Assembly: GCA_030753265.1 (NCBI GenBank)
Contig: JASMCQ010000055.1
Coordinates: 28,497-92,496, forward strand
Direction of reading: 5' to 3'
Length of the DNA stretch: 64,000 nucleotides
DNA from: Dehalococcoidia bacterium
GTDB lineage: Bacteria; Chloroflexota; Dehalococcoidia; UBA3495
Below, in pieces: positions 52,415 through 60,855 of this stretch; the first letter of the stretch is position 1; every line of letters starts with the position of its first letter. Under the pieces are notes generated by a model. It was not told where the DNA came from, did no database searches, and was given only the letters and a program-made list of their open reading frames with translations. Position numbers and translations under genes: made by a program.

Positions 52415-53647
52415 CTACCGCTCCACCAGGCGGACAAAGCGGCGTTTGCCGACTTGGATTACGTCATCCGGGCGCGTATCCATTACGGCAGTGTCTGAGT
52501 CGAGGGTGACGGATGTGCCCGATCGGTGGCGGACCACGGCTGCCTGGGTTATGAAACGCTTGGCCTCTGAACTGCTTTCCGCCAGCCCAAGGTCTACCAG
52601 GTACCTGCTCAGCCGAGGCGCCTTGATCTCCCCGGCTTCGGTACCGAACTGAGTGAAAGCCTTTTCCGGTATCTCGTCGGGCAGGTCCCGGCGCTGGACC
52701 ACTCGCTCGAAGTGGGCTTGGGCCGCGTCCGCCGCCTCTTTGCCGTGGAACTGGGCGGCGATTTCCCGGGCGAGGCGCTTCTTGAGTCCCATCGGGTTGA
52801 ATGCCTCGGAAGATAGGTCATGGGACATGGCCGCCAATTCGGCGTCGGGAATGTCGGTGAGGTAGCCGAAGTAGGGAGCAATCAGCTCGTCGGGCAGGGA
52901 CATGAGCTTGCCGTACATTTCGATGGGCGGCTCTTCCACCCCGACGTAGTTGTCCAGGCTCTTGCTCATCTTCTGCACGCCGTCGGTGCCCACCAGGAGG
53001 GGCATCAGGAAGCACTGCTGGGGAGTCTGGCCCATCATGCGCTGGAGTTCCCGCCCAACCAGCAGGTTGAACATCTGGTCGGTGCCCCCGAACTCCACAT
53101 CCGACCGGATGGCCACGGAATCGTAGGCTTGAAGGAGCGGGTACAGCAGTTCGGTAATTGCGATGGGCTTGTGTTCCTTGAACCGCTTGGCGAAGTCATC
53201 CCTTTCCAAGAACTGGGCCACGGTGAACTTTCCCGTCAGCCCGATTACATCTGCCAGGGTGAACTTACCGAACCACTCACTCTGCCAAATAACCTCCGCC
53301 CGGTCCTTGTCCACCACCTTGAAAAACTGGCGCAGGTAGGATTCGGCGTTGTCAATCACTTCCTGGTGGGTCAGCATGGGGCGGGTGGCGGACTGGCCGC
53401 TGGGGTCGCCGATCTGCGCGGTCCAGTCGCCGACGATCAAGATGACCTGGTGGCCCAGCTCCTGGAGTTGGCGGAGCTTTCGGAGGCCTACCACGTGGCC
53501 CAGGTGAATATCGGGGCGGCTGGGGTCGAACCCCATCTTCAGCCGGAGGGGGGCGCCCCTCTGCAACAGGTTAACGAACTCACCCCGGGAGATTATGTCG
53601 CTGACGCCCCGCTCCGTAATCTTCTTGACGGTTTCGGCGTCAAGCAA
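52415..53647 (-). CDS. tyrS: Tyrosyl-tRNA synthetase
   Basis: 410 residues from a TTG that overlaps the ribF stop (TTGCTTGA), with GGAGG seven bases upstream; an extended frame to 53695 is antisense-like filler. The class I motifs are DIHLGH (47-52) and KMSKS (227-231). KMSKS rather than KFGKT places it in the TyrZ-like subgroup. GDWTAQIGDPSG binds tyrosine and ATP. The C-terminal S4-type domain (APRLSRYLVDLGLAESSSEA) binds tRNA. It charges tRNA-Tyr and is translationally coupled to ribF. Confidence 0.95.
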   Translation of the reverse strand: MLDAETVKKITERGVSDIISRGEFVNLLQRGAPLRLKMGFDPSRPDIHLGHVVGLRKLRQLQELGHQVILIVGDWTAQIGDPSGQSATRPMLTHQEVIDNAESYLRQFFKVVDKDRAEVIWQSEWFGKFTLADVIGLTGKFTVAQFLERDDFAKRFKEHKPIAITELLYPLLQAYDSVAIRSDVEFGGTDQMFNLLVGRELQRMMGQTPQQCFLMPLLVGTDGVQKMSKSLDNYVGVEEPPIEMYGKLMSLPDELIAPYFGYLTDIPDAELAAMSHDLSSEAFNPMGLKKRLAREIAAQFHGKEAADAAQAHFERVVQRRDLPDEIPEKAFTQFGTEAGEIKAPRLSRYLVDLGLAESSSEAKRFITQAAVVRHRSGTSVTLDSDTAVMDTRPDDVIQVGKRRFVRLVER

Positions 53648-54578
53648 CGTGGGTCCTCCGGTCTTCCGCCAGGACCAGCCGGGAGCCGGCCACATCGCGG
53701 TTGATCTGATCGATCAGCGCTTCAACGCCGGGGAAGGTCTGCTGGTTCCGCAGCTTGCCCACGAACTCGACGCACAGGTCCTTTCCATAGAGATCGCCAT
53801 CGAAATCGATCACGTATACCTCCACCAACCGCTGGGTCAGCCCAAAGGTGGGGCGTACCCCGATGCTGGTGGCCGATGGGTGCCGAACTCCGTCGATGTC
53901 GGCCCAGGTGGCGTAGATGCCGTCCCCGGGCACCATCATGCCTGGCTCTACTTCCAAGTTGGCGGTGGGGAAGCCCAATTGCTTGCCGCGACGGTCGCCT
54001 TCCACCACTTGGCCGTTGATGGAAAACTTGCGGCTCAGCAGCCGGGCGCAGGCGGCCATATCCCCCTGCAAGACGGCCGTGCGGATGCGGCTGCTCTTCA
54101 CTTCGGCGCCGTCCAGGACCAGGGGATGTACCGTCTCGACCCAAAACCCCAGCTCGTCGCCGCGGCGCCTCAGGTAGTCCACGGTGCCCTCTCGATTGTG
54201 GCCCAGCGCCGCGTCGGGGCCCAGCACCAGCCCTTTGGTTCGAAAGATCTCGACGAGCATGGCGGAGAAATCCTTGGCGCTGACTCGCGCCACCTCCGGG
54301 GTGAAATCCAGGCTAACCACCAGCTCAACGCCTTGCTCTTGGATCAGGCGGACCTTTTCCGCGGCAGTATTGAGGTAACCGATGTGGGTGCCGGGGCGCA
54401 GTACGGTGGCGGGGTGGTTGCTGAAGGTGAGGACGGCCGGCACACAGGCCGGCCCAGCCATCTGGATGAGCCGCCGAATTAGGTGCTGGTGACCCAGATG
54501 GACCCCATCGAACACACCCAAGGTGAGCACGGTATCCTGATCCGGGGCGGCGCTAGCCAACTGGTGGCGAAGGTTCAT
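53640..54578 (-). CDS. ribF: Bifunctional riboflavin kinase / FMN adenylyltransferase
   Basis: 312 residues. The N-terminal FAD synthetase has GVFDGVHLGHQHLI (21-34) and GPDAALGHNREGTVDYL. The C-terminal riboflavin kinase starts near 185 with GKQLGFPTANLEVEPG and ends before VEFVGKLRNQQTFPGVEAL. It makes FMN and then FAD. The stop overlaps the tyrS start by eight bases. No SD is evident in front of the ATG. Confidence 0.95.
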   Translation of the reverse strand: MNLRHQLASAAPDQDTVLTLGVFDGVHLGHQHLIRRLIQMAGPACVPAVLTFSNHPATVLRPGTHIGYLNTAAEKVRLIQEQGVELVVSLDFTPEVARVSAKDFSAMLVEIFRTKGLVLGPDAALGHNREGTVDYLRRRGDELGFWVETVHPLVLDGAEVKSSRIRTAVLQGDMAACARLLSRKFSINGQVVEGDRRGKQLGFPTANLEVEPGMMVPGDGIYATWADIDGVRHPSATSIGVRPTFGLTQRLVEVYVIDFDGDLYGKDLCVEFVGKLRNQQTFPGVEALIDQINRDVAGSRLVLAEDRRTHVA

Positions 54579-54983
54579 TCCGGTTCTGTTCCCTTGAGTG
54601 CCGTTGTCACCAGTCTATTATAGCTCCCCCAGCGAGTCTGTGAATCCATTGGGCTCGAAGGCGACCAGGCGACCAATCCTCTTACCCTGTATTCGGCCCG
54701 GCACAGGCAGAATATGAAACCGTTTCAAACGCCGCGGGGGCGCGGTGAAGTAAGGTGAAGCAATAGGTTCACAGGTGGGCTGGATGTTAGCATAGGCGGC
54801 TAGGAGCGTCAACTTGGGCGGGCGGCTCGTAACGCGCCCGCCGGCCTTCCGGTCTAAGGAGCCCGTGGCGGGGGTCCATACCCGGCAAACCGAGCGGACG
54901 CAGGCCACAAAATGCTCGAAACCGGCCCGGCGTTTGCTAGGAAAAGAACTTGACATTATGTATAATCCAGCTTTGCAGGACCA
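54579..54983. other. 405-base divergent intergenic region
   Basis: No gene is seen. It separates ribF from rsmD. A perfect -10 hexamer TATAAT at 54961-54966 lies 17 bases before the rsmD ATG, but a -35 at proper spacing is lacking. Confidence 0.5.
54961..54966 (+). promoter_or_regulatory. -10 element before rsmD
   Basis: TATAAT with a predicted start site around 54973 would give a leader of only about ten bases including CAGGA. The TTGACA at 54950 is too close to be its -35. Confidence 0.4.
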
Positions 54984-55541
54984 ATGCGAGTGGTTGGTGG
55001 TAAAGCTAAGGGACAGAGGCTGAAGGGGGCCGTCGCCCCCGGTGCGCGTCCTACCACGGAGCGAGTGCGGGCGGCCATCTTCAACATACTCCAGGGTGAG
55101 TTGGATCAACCAGAGAGGGTACTGGACCTTTTCGCGGGTACCGGCAGCCTGGGAATAGAGGCTTTGAGCCGCGGGGCCGGTTGGGCTGACTTCGTGGAGC
55201 GAGACCGCCGTCAGTGTCAGGTGATCCAGTCCAATCTGGAGACCACCGGCTTCACCGCCAGCGCGAGGGTTTACTGCACTGATGTGGACCGGAGCCTGGC
55301 CACCCTGCCCGGCCCGTATGAGTTGGTATTACTGGATCCGCCCTATCGGATGCTAGATTTAGATGAAGTGCTGGAAAGGATCGGAGCCACGCCCCGGCTG
55401 ATCGTCGGCGGCGGCCATGTGGTGGCGGGGCACTCCAAACACCTGTCACTTTCGCCTCAGTACGGCTTCTTGAGCCTAGTTTCCCACCGGCGCTATGGAG
55501 ACAATGTGGTGGACTTCTACGTGAGAGAAAACGACCTGTGA
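54984..55541 (+). CDS. rsmD: 16S rRNA (guanine966-N2)-methyltransferase
   Basis: 185 residues. MRVVGGKAKGQRLKG opens as in RsmD. The SAM motif is DLFAGTGSLGIEALSRGA and the catalytic motif is LLDPPY. It methylates G966 of 16S rRNA. The final bases overlap the coaD start (GTGA), and rsmD-coaD is a widely conserved pair. Confidence 0.93.
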   Translation: MRVVGGKAKGQRLKGAVAPGARPTTERVRAAIFNILQGELDQPERVLDLFAGTGSLGIEALSRGAGWADFVERDRRQCQVIQSNLETTGFTASARVYCTDVDRSLATLPGPYELVLLDPPYRMLDLDEVLERIGATPRLIVGGGHVVAGHSKHLSLSPQYGFLSLVSHRRYGDNVVDFYVRENDL

Positions 55542-56026
55542 CAACTGCTATTTACCCCGGCAGCTTCGACCCGGTAAGTCTGGGACATGTGGATGTCGTC
55601 CAGCGCGCCTCGGCCCTATTCGGTAAGGTGGTCGTGGCGGTTTATGCGGTGCCATCCAAGAAGCTATTATTCAACTCCGACGAACGGGTTCGGCTATTTG
55701 AAAAAGCCGTCGAGCACCTGCCCAACGTAGAGGTGACCAAGTTCGAGGGACTCGTGGTCCGTTTCGCCAAACAGACCGGCGCGGAGGCCATCGTCCGAGG
55801 TTTGAGAAGCGGCTCGGATTTTGAGTACGAGTTCGATATGGCTTTCATGAACCGTCGATTGGAGCCAAACCTCGACATGGTATTCTTCATGACTTCCCAA
55901 GAGCATATGTTCGTCAGTTCCAGCCTCCTAAAGGAGGTGGCCCAACTCGGCGGGGATGTCAACAGTATGGTACCTCCCCATGTGGCCGAGGCGGTTTACA
56001 CAAAATTCGGGTTGCCGGTCTTGTGA
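55538..56026 (+). CDS. coaD: Phosphopantetheine adenylyltransferase
   Basis: 162 residues from GTG. IYPGSFDPVSLGHVDVVQRA has the class I nucleotidyltransferase HxGH-like motif (SLGH). RGLRSGSDFEYEFDMAFMNR and SSSLLKEVAQLGGDV are the other active-site segments. It transfers AMP from ATP to 4'-phosphopantetheine in coenzyme A synthesis. It overlaps rsmD by four bases. Confidence 0.96.
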   Translation: MTTAIYPGSFDPVSLGHVDVVQRASALFGKVVVAVYAVPSKKLLFNSDERVRLFEKAVEHLPNVEVTKFEGLVVRFAKQTGAEAIVRGLRSGSDFEYEFDMAFMNRRLEPNLDMVFFMTSQEHMFVSSSLLKEVAQLGGDVNSMVPPHVAEAVYTKFGLPVL

Positions 56027-56081
56027 GGGCAGTGGCCGGAAGAAGGGGGACATCATAGATATCATAAATATTATCGACCGA

Positions 56082-56570
56082 ATGGAAACCCTGATCGAAA
56101 CCAGCAAGACAGTGCCGGTGAGTGGGAATATTCTCATAGATAGAAAGAAGGTCACTGAACTGGTGGATCAGTTGCGCCTGGCCATTCCTCAGGAAGTCCG
56201 GGCTGCCGAAGAGGTGTTGTCCCAGAAGGACCACATCATCAATTCGGCGCAAGTAGACGCCCGGCGCACCAAGTCCCAGGCCGAGGACGAGTTCAGGCAG
56301 CGGCTGGAGACGAGTGAACTGGTGGCGCTGGCGGAGAGCCGGGCCGAGGAAACCCTGAAGGACGCCGAACAGCGGTGCGGCCGTATGCTGGATCAGACGG
56401 AGGCCCAGGCCAGATCCAGGCAAACCGAGGCCGATGCCTACGCCCTGCGCAGCCTGCGTGGCTTGGAAAGGGAACTGGCCAACCTGACCGGATCGGTCCG
56501 CAAAGGGATTGAAGTCCTGGCAGACCAGGCGGCGGCGGGTCTCAACAACGGGCGCTACGCCGACGAATAG
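56082..56570 (+). CDS. Coiled-coil protein downstream of coaD
   Basis: 162 residues from the ATG at 56082. The frame is open further upstream, and the peptide IDIINIIDRMETLIETSKTV matches the usual N-terminus (MDI-x-hydrophobic-IDRLE) of small coiled-coil proteins that follow coaD in Chloroflexota, to my recollection. In that case translation begins at ATA 56055, with GGGGG five bases upstream. DRKKVTELVDQLRLAIPQEV is a conserved helix. Residues about 50-150 are a long charged coiled coil. There is no membrane segment. The function is unknown; a scaffold or division-related role is a guess. Confidence 0.7.
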   Translation: METLIETSKTVPVSGNILIDRKKVTELVDQLRLAIPQEVRAAEEVLSQKDHIINSAQVDARRTKSQAEDEFRQRLETSELVALAESRAEETLKDAEQRCGRMLDQTEAQARSRQTEADAYALRSLRGLERELANLTGSVRKGIEVLADQAAAGLNNGRYADE

Positions 56571-57135
56571 CCCAAACCGGTATCCCCCCGGGGTACACCG
56601 CTAGCAAAGGCAACTGTCTCCGGCCGGGTGGCGACGCCCCAGGCGGGAACGCCTCGGGGTGGTCCCAGCCGCGGACGCGCCGGCAGTAAAGCACCCCAGT
56701 CCTCAACCGTTCCCCGATGTCGGTTGAATCCTGGGGTGCGCTCATTATTGCCGGCCCTGCCCGGAAAGGACCCGGAGCCAAGCGCCTCGTTCCTTAGCCG
56801 GTTATCGCAGCCACTCGTACCTCTAACCCCCATCCAACCACTTGCCTCAAGAGCACCCCGGAGCATGTTACTTCGAGTGAAGCGAGGAGTCTGGGGTGGC
56901 CGGTCCGCTTTGCTAACGAGGAACCGCGCACCAGATTCCTCGTTGCCTCGCTCCTGCTCTTAAAGTGGATTATCATCCGCCGGTGGCGGCCCACCGGGGC
57001 ACGACACTCGGAACGACGGTTGCGAGGCAAGCCTCTAGCCAGGGAAGGGGTCTGCCTTTCGTGAGAGCGCGGACGGTTCGAGGCGTCGCTTCCGGGGGTG
57101 GCTGAAGACGGCCAAGAACCCTGGGGACGAAGCAC
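56571..57135. other. 565-base intergenic region with two hairpins and a repeat
   Basis: No gene is seen. It holds a palindrome at 56637-56659 (CCCCAGGCG, GGAA, CGCCTCGGGG), a long hairpin at 56691-56739 and a dispersed-repeat-like segment at about 56866-56955. Confidence 0.55.
56691..56739. terminator. Long interrupted hairpin
   Basis: GCACCCCAG pairs with CTGGGGTGC and, inside it, TCAACCG pairs with CGGTTGA, with an 11-base loop. That is about 16 bp in two blocks, between the convergent coiled-coil and Lon-like genes. It could be a bidirectional terminator without a T-tract, or a structured RNA element. Confidence 0.5.
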
Positions 57136-59592
57136 CTATTTCGCGGTGGTCAGCAACTCGTCATAATACCCGCGCATGGACTGGTTCAGCTCCTCCAGGC
57201 GCTTTTCCACCAGGTGGCCGACGGTGGCTTTCGGGTATCTGCCGTTGGCTTGGCGCTCGCCGGCCGGATAGCCCGTCAGGATTTCCAGCCCTTCGTCAAT
57301 GTTCTTGATGGCGTAGATGTGGAACTGGTTTTCTCTGATTGCTTGCACCACGTCGGCGCGAAGCATCAGGTTCCGGCGGTTCTGATGAGGGATCAGGACC
57401 CCCTGGGTTCCGGTCAGGCCGGAGATGCGGCACAGGTCGAACATCCCCTCTATCTTCTGGTTGACGCCACCGATGGGCTGGATTTCCCCCTTCTGGTTGA
57501 CCGAACCGGTGACTGCAATGTCCTGCCGCAGGGGTAACGCAGAAAGGCTTGAGACAATGGCATACACCTCGGCGGAGGAGGCGCTGTCCCCGTCGACGCC
57601 GCTGTAGGACTGTTCGAAGCACAGGCTGGCGGAGAGGGTCAAGGGCCGTCTTTGGCCGTACTTGGCTCCCAGGTAGCCGCTGAGAATCAAAACCCCCTTG
57701 TCGTGGGTGGCGCCGCTGAGGGAGGCTTCCCGCTCGATGTTGATGATCCCTTCCCGGCCGGCAAAGGTTTGGGTCGTGATCCGGGCGGGGCGGCCGAAGC
57801 TGAAGTCTCCCAGGTCGTAAACGGCCAGCCCGTTGACCTGGCCCACCACCGAGCCGCTCACCTCGATCAGCAACGACCCATCGGCCACCATTTCCCTCAT
57901 GCGTTCTTCCACCAGGTTCAGGCGATAGAGCTTGTGGGCCACTGCCTGACGCACGTGCAGGTCCTGAACCCGCGGGGAGGATTCCTTGCGGGCCCAATAG
58001 TCGGCCTCGATGAGCAGATCCTTGATCTGTCCGAACCGGGTGGAGAGTTTATTCTGGTCGGCCACCAGCCGGGCGGCGTACTCCACCACCTCGGCGGCGG
58101 CGCCCGACTCGAAGGACAGAAGCTCCTCGTCGGCACAGATGCGGCAGATGAAAGCACAGTAGGCCCGCAGGTTGTCGTCGGTGAGTTCGACACGGAAATC
58201 GAACTCGGCTTTGACCTTGAAGAGGTCCCAGAAGTCTTCCTGGTCCACCGAGTTCAGCAGCCGGTAGATGGCCTCGTCCCCGGTGACGATGACCTTTACG
58301 TGAAGCGGGATCGGCTCGGGACGCAGCCCCTGGGGGATAAAGAATCCGGCTTGCTCCGTCGGGTCTTCGAGGCGGACCTCCCGGTTACGGATCGACCGCT
58401 TCAGGCCTTCCCAAACATGGGGGGAGGACAACACATCCCGGGCGTTGATCACCAGGTAGCCGCCGTTGGCCAGGTGGAAAGCCCCCGGCTTCAGCATGGC
58501 GTGATCGCTGACGTAAGCGCCCATGATGGCCCGCCGCTCGATGCGCCCGAAAAGGTTTCCCCAGTTGGGATTGGGCTCGATGATGATCGGCACGCGGTCC
58601 ACGTCGCTGTTGTCCACCAGGACATTGACCTCGAAGGGAAGGAAAGGGCTCATGGTCAGGATATCGCTCCCCATGGATGGCGCGGTTCCGGGGGTTAGCG
58701 GCGGCGGCGGCGTTTCAGACTCCTTGAACAGGTCCAGATTGTCCAACACGTAGCTCATCAGCCGCTCGAGGAATCGCTTCAGGTCGCCAATGTCCGGATA
58801 GGAGTCGATGAGGTCCTGGAAAATGTCGTCGACCCGTTCGCGGGCCGACGCCCGTTCCAGGTTCTGTAACTTTTCCGAGGCGCCTTTTTCGATCTCCCGG
58901 ATACTGGCCACCACGTCCTGGGTTCGCTGCATCAGCTGGCCCCTTTTGCTGTCGATGGCTTTCTTTTGCTCGGGGTCCAGCGCCTGGTACTCCTCGGGGT
59001 CCATGGGCCGCTTATTCAACAAGGGGAATATGGTCACGCCCGAGGGAGCGACCTGCACGCCAAAACTGGCCTCCTCGGCTGCCTTCTCCAGTTGAGCCAT
59101 CAAGGTCCGGCTGGCCTGCCGGTCGGCCTCCTCCAGGCTGCGGCGCTGAGTCTCGTAGTCCTCGCTCTTGAAGACCTTGGGGACCTCCACGCCAAGCACC
59201 CGCAGGGTTTCACTCAGCCGGTTGCGCAGGGTCTTGCCGGTGCCAGGGGGGAGGCGGAGGACCTGGGGCCGGTCGGCGTCGTCGAAATTGTAAACGTAGC
59301 ACCAGTCGCTGATGTGTTTCCGCCGGTCCTGGCGGGCCAGTTCACCGACGATCATTTGGAGGTGGGATTTTATCGCACTGGTCTTGCCGGTACCGGTCAA
59401 CCCGGTAACGAACAGGTTATAGCCGGGCTTGTCGACCTCCAGTCCGAAGCGGAGGGCCTCCTCCGCCCGGTCCTGGCCGATCAAGCGGTCCAAAGGCGTA
59501 AGCTCGTCGGTACACTGGAAGCCGAAGGCCTCGCTGTTGCAGCTCCAGCAAGTCTGTTGCCATGGCACCCGGTGTTCATTATTCTTGGGCAT
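57136..59592 (-). CDS. Lon-like ATP-dependent protease (COG1067 type)
   Basis: 818 residues from an ATG with GGAGG seven bases upstream; the longer frame to 59736 is discarded. Walker A is TGLTGTGKTS at about 63-72. The Lon-type catalytic dyad is Ser670 (DGDSASSA) and Lys713 (VNQKIEG), 43 residues apart as in E. coli Lon. The N-terminal part has CWSCN and a long helical insert (about 150-330), and lacks the classic Lon N-domain. It resembles the unfoldase-poor LonC/YcbZ-like group. It probably degrades unfolded proteins. Confidence 0.9.
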   Translation of the reverse strand: MPKNNEHRVPWQQTCWSCNSEAFGFQCTDELTPLDRLIGQDRAEEALRFGLEVDKPGYNLFVTGLTGTGKTSAIKSHLQMIVGELARQDRRKHISDWCYVYNFDDADRPQVLRLPPGTGKTLRNRLSETLRVLGVEVPKVFKSEDYETQRRSLEEADRQASRTLMAQLEKAAEEASFGVQVAPSGVTIFPLLNKRPMDPEEYQALDPEQKKAIDSKRGQLMQRTQDVVASIREIEKGASEKLQNLERASARERVDDIFQDLIDSYPDIGDLKRFLERLMSYVLDNLDLFKESETPPPPLTPGTAPSMGSDILTMSPFLPFEVNVLVDNSDVDRVPIIIEPNPNWGNLFGRIERRAIMGAYVSDHAMLKPGAFHLANGGYLVINARDVLSSPHVWEGLKRSIRNREVRLEDPTEQAGFFIPQGLRPEPIPLHVKVIVTGDEAIYRLLNSVDQEDFWDLFKVKAEFDFRVELTDDNLRAYCAFICRICADEELLSFESGAAAEVVEYAARLVADQNKLSTRFGQIKDLLIEADYWARKESSPRVQDLHVRQAVAHKLYRLNLVEERMREMVADGSLLIEVSGSVVGQVNGLAVYDLGDFSFGRPARITTQTFAGREGIINIEREASLSGATHDKGVLILSGYLGAKYGQRRPLTLSASLCFEQSYSGVDGDSASSAEVYAIVSSLSALPLRQDIAVTGSVNQKGEIQPIGGVNQKIEGMFDLCRISGLTGTQGVLIPHQNRRNLMLRADVVQAIRENQFHIYAIKNIDEGLEILTGYPAGERQANGRYPKATVGHLVEKRLEELNQSMRGYYDELLTTAK

Positions 59593-59903
59593 ACAGCGCC
59601 TCCGGCGGGTTTGCTTGATGACGGGAGAAACACCCCTTGGGGGGCTTCCAATCGGTATTATACACTCAACTGTAGCTAAGTTAGATGCAGCTTGAGGGCA
59701 GGAGGAGCCCCCGGACGCGGTCCGCTGGAGCCGCACCTGGGAGACCGGCGGGAGGCCCGATAGAGTGAGGACCGGTGAGGGGCTGCCCTGCCTCTATTCC
59801 AAGGGGGTGCAAGCCAGGCCCGGGGTGAAGTTGGGTTGACATTGATTCTTGGTGGGGCATACAATTTTTCCAGAGGTCAAGGCAGGGCACGGAGGCAGCA
59901 GGA
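59593..59903. other. 311-base divergent intergenic region
   Basis: No gene is seen. It separates the Lon-like gene from the bifunctional nuclease gene, with a strong plus-strand promoter at 59836-59865. Confidence 0.5.
59836..59865 (+). promoter_or_regulatory. Strong sigma-70-type promoter of the bifunctional nuclease gene
   Basis: A perfect TTGACA, an 18-base spacer and TACAAT, 38 bases before the ATG at 59904. Confidence 0.75.
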
Positions 59904-60464
59904 ATGCTGGAGATGACCATAGACAGCGTACGGGTCAGCTCGATGAACTATCAGCGGGTAGTGATCCTGAAAGAGAAGGACGCTGACCGGTATCTGCCTA
60001 TCTGGATCGGCCCCGCGGAGGCCGATGCCATCGCGGTTAAACTCCAAGACCTCAGCGTGCCCCGGCCCCTGACCCACGATCTGCTCCGTACGGTGATAGA
60101 TACTCTGGGCGGGTCGGTCAAGCATATCCTGGTCAATGATTTACATAACGATACCTTCTACGCGAAGATCTCTATCCAGACCAACGGGGAAGCCAAGGAG
60201 ATCGATTGCCGGCCCAGCGATGCGGTAGCCCTGGCGGTGCGGGCGCAAGTGCCCATTTACGCCGAGGAATCGGTCCTGGACAAGGCTGGGATCCTGCTGG
60301 ACAAGGAGACTGGCAAGCCCATCGGCTCCGAACCGGCGGAAGGGGAAGGGTCGGGAGCGCCCGTCGAACTCGACGAGGAGGAGTTGCGGCGGATGTCTGC
60401 GTTCACCGAGTTCATCGACACCTTGGACCTGGAGGACTTCGGCAAGGAACGGCCGGGCAAGTGA
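59904..60464 (+). CDS. Bifunctional nuclease (BFN/DUF151) family protein
   Basis: 186 residues. VVILKEKDADRYLPIWIGPA with EADAIAV, RPLTHDLL and CRPSDAVALAVRAQVPIYAE are the DUF151 hallmarks; the C-terminal acidic stretch holds a short UVR-like helix (about 150-175). In plants a relative has RNase and DNase activity; the bacterial role is unclear. It is a single-gene unit between a strong promoter and a factor-independent terminator, just before the ATP synthase operon. Confidence 0.9.
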   Translation: MLEMTIDSVRVSSMNYQRVVILKEKDADRYLPIWIGPAEADAIAVKLQDLSVPRPLTHDLLRTVIDTLGGSVKHILVNDLHNDTFYAKISIQTNGEAKEIDCRPSDAVALAVRAQVPIYAEESVLDKAGILLDKETGKPIGSEPAEGEGSGAPVELDEEELRRMSAFTEFIDTLDLEDFGKERPGK

Positions 60465-60496
60465 CGTGGGCGACGGCCGCCCCAGCGAGGAAATAG

Positions 60497-60525
60497 ACCC
60501 AGGCGTGTCGACCGCCTGGGTTTTT
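60497..60525 (+). terminator. Rho-independent terminator
   Basis: ACCCAGGCG, loop TGTCGAC, CGCCTGGGT and then TTTT: a perfect 9-bp G/C-rich stem with a T-tract, 32 bases after the bifunctional nuclease gene. It separates that gene from the ATP synthase operon. Confidence 0.92.
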
Positions 60526-60564
60526 CTCTGCCGCTGGGCACGAATTTAGTGGCCCCGGCTTCGA

Positions 60565-60594
60565 TTGACTTTTGCAAAAACATCGTGATACGAT
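60565..60594 (+). promoter_or_regulatory. Promoter of the ATP synthase operon
   Basis: TTGACT, an 18-base spacer and TACGAT, ending 18 bases before the first gene. The predicted leader is only about a dozen bases and contains CGAGG. Confidence 0.65.
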
Positions 60595-60612
60595 TCACGA
60601 GGTTTTTCGAGG

Positions 60613-60855
60613 ATGAACGGTTGGGTCATTGGTCTGCGCTTCCTGGGGCTCGGCTGGTACGTAGCCGCGTGCATTGTGCTGGGTATAGTCGGGGGGCTCG
60701 GACTAGACAAGTTGGCAGGCACCACACCCCTGTTTTTTGCATTGGGTACCGTGCTGGGCACGGTCGTGGCTTTTTGGGGTCTCTATAAATTGGTGCAGCC
60801 GGTCCTGAACAGCGCCAAACGGGGTGATATGAGCGGAAAGGGCAGGAATCGCTAG
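60613..60855 (+). CDS. atpZ: AtpZ/AtpI-type ATP synthase accessory protein
   Basis: 80 residues with two membrane helices (about 7-30 and 38-60), GIVGGLGLDKLAG and FFALGTVLGTVVAFWGLYKL. The AtpZ/AtpI family assists assembly or Mg2+ supply for the F-type ATP synthase and is usually first in the operon. Its stop overlaps the atpB start (TAGTG). Confidence 0.85.
   Translation: MNGWVIGLRFLGLGWYVAACIVLGIVGGLGLDKLAGTTPLFFALGTVLGTVVAFWGLYKLVQPVLNSAKRGDMSGKGRNR

Noticed and set aside
54950..54966. TTGACA followed by TATAAT before rsmD as a full promoter
   Set aside because: The hexamers are only five bases apart, far from the required 16-18, so only the -10 was kept.
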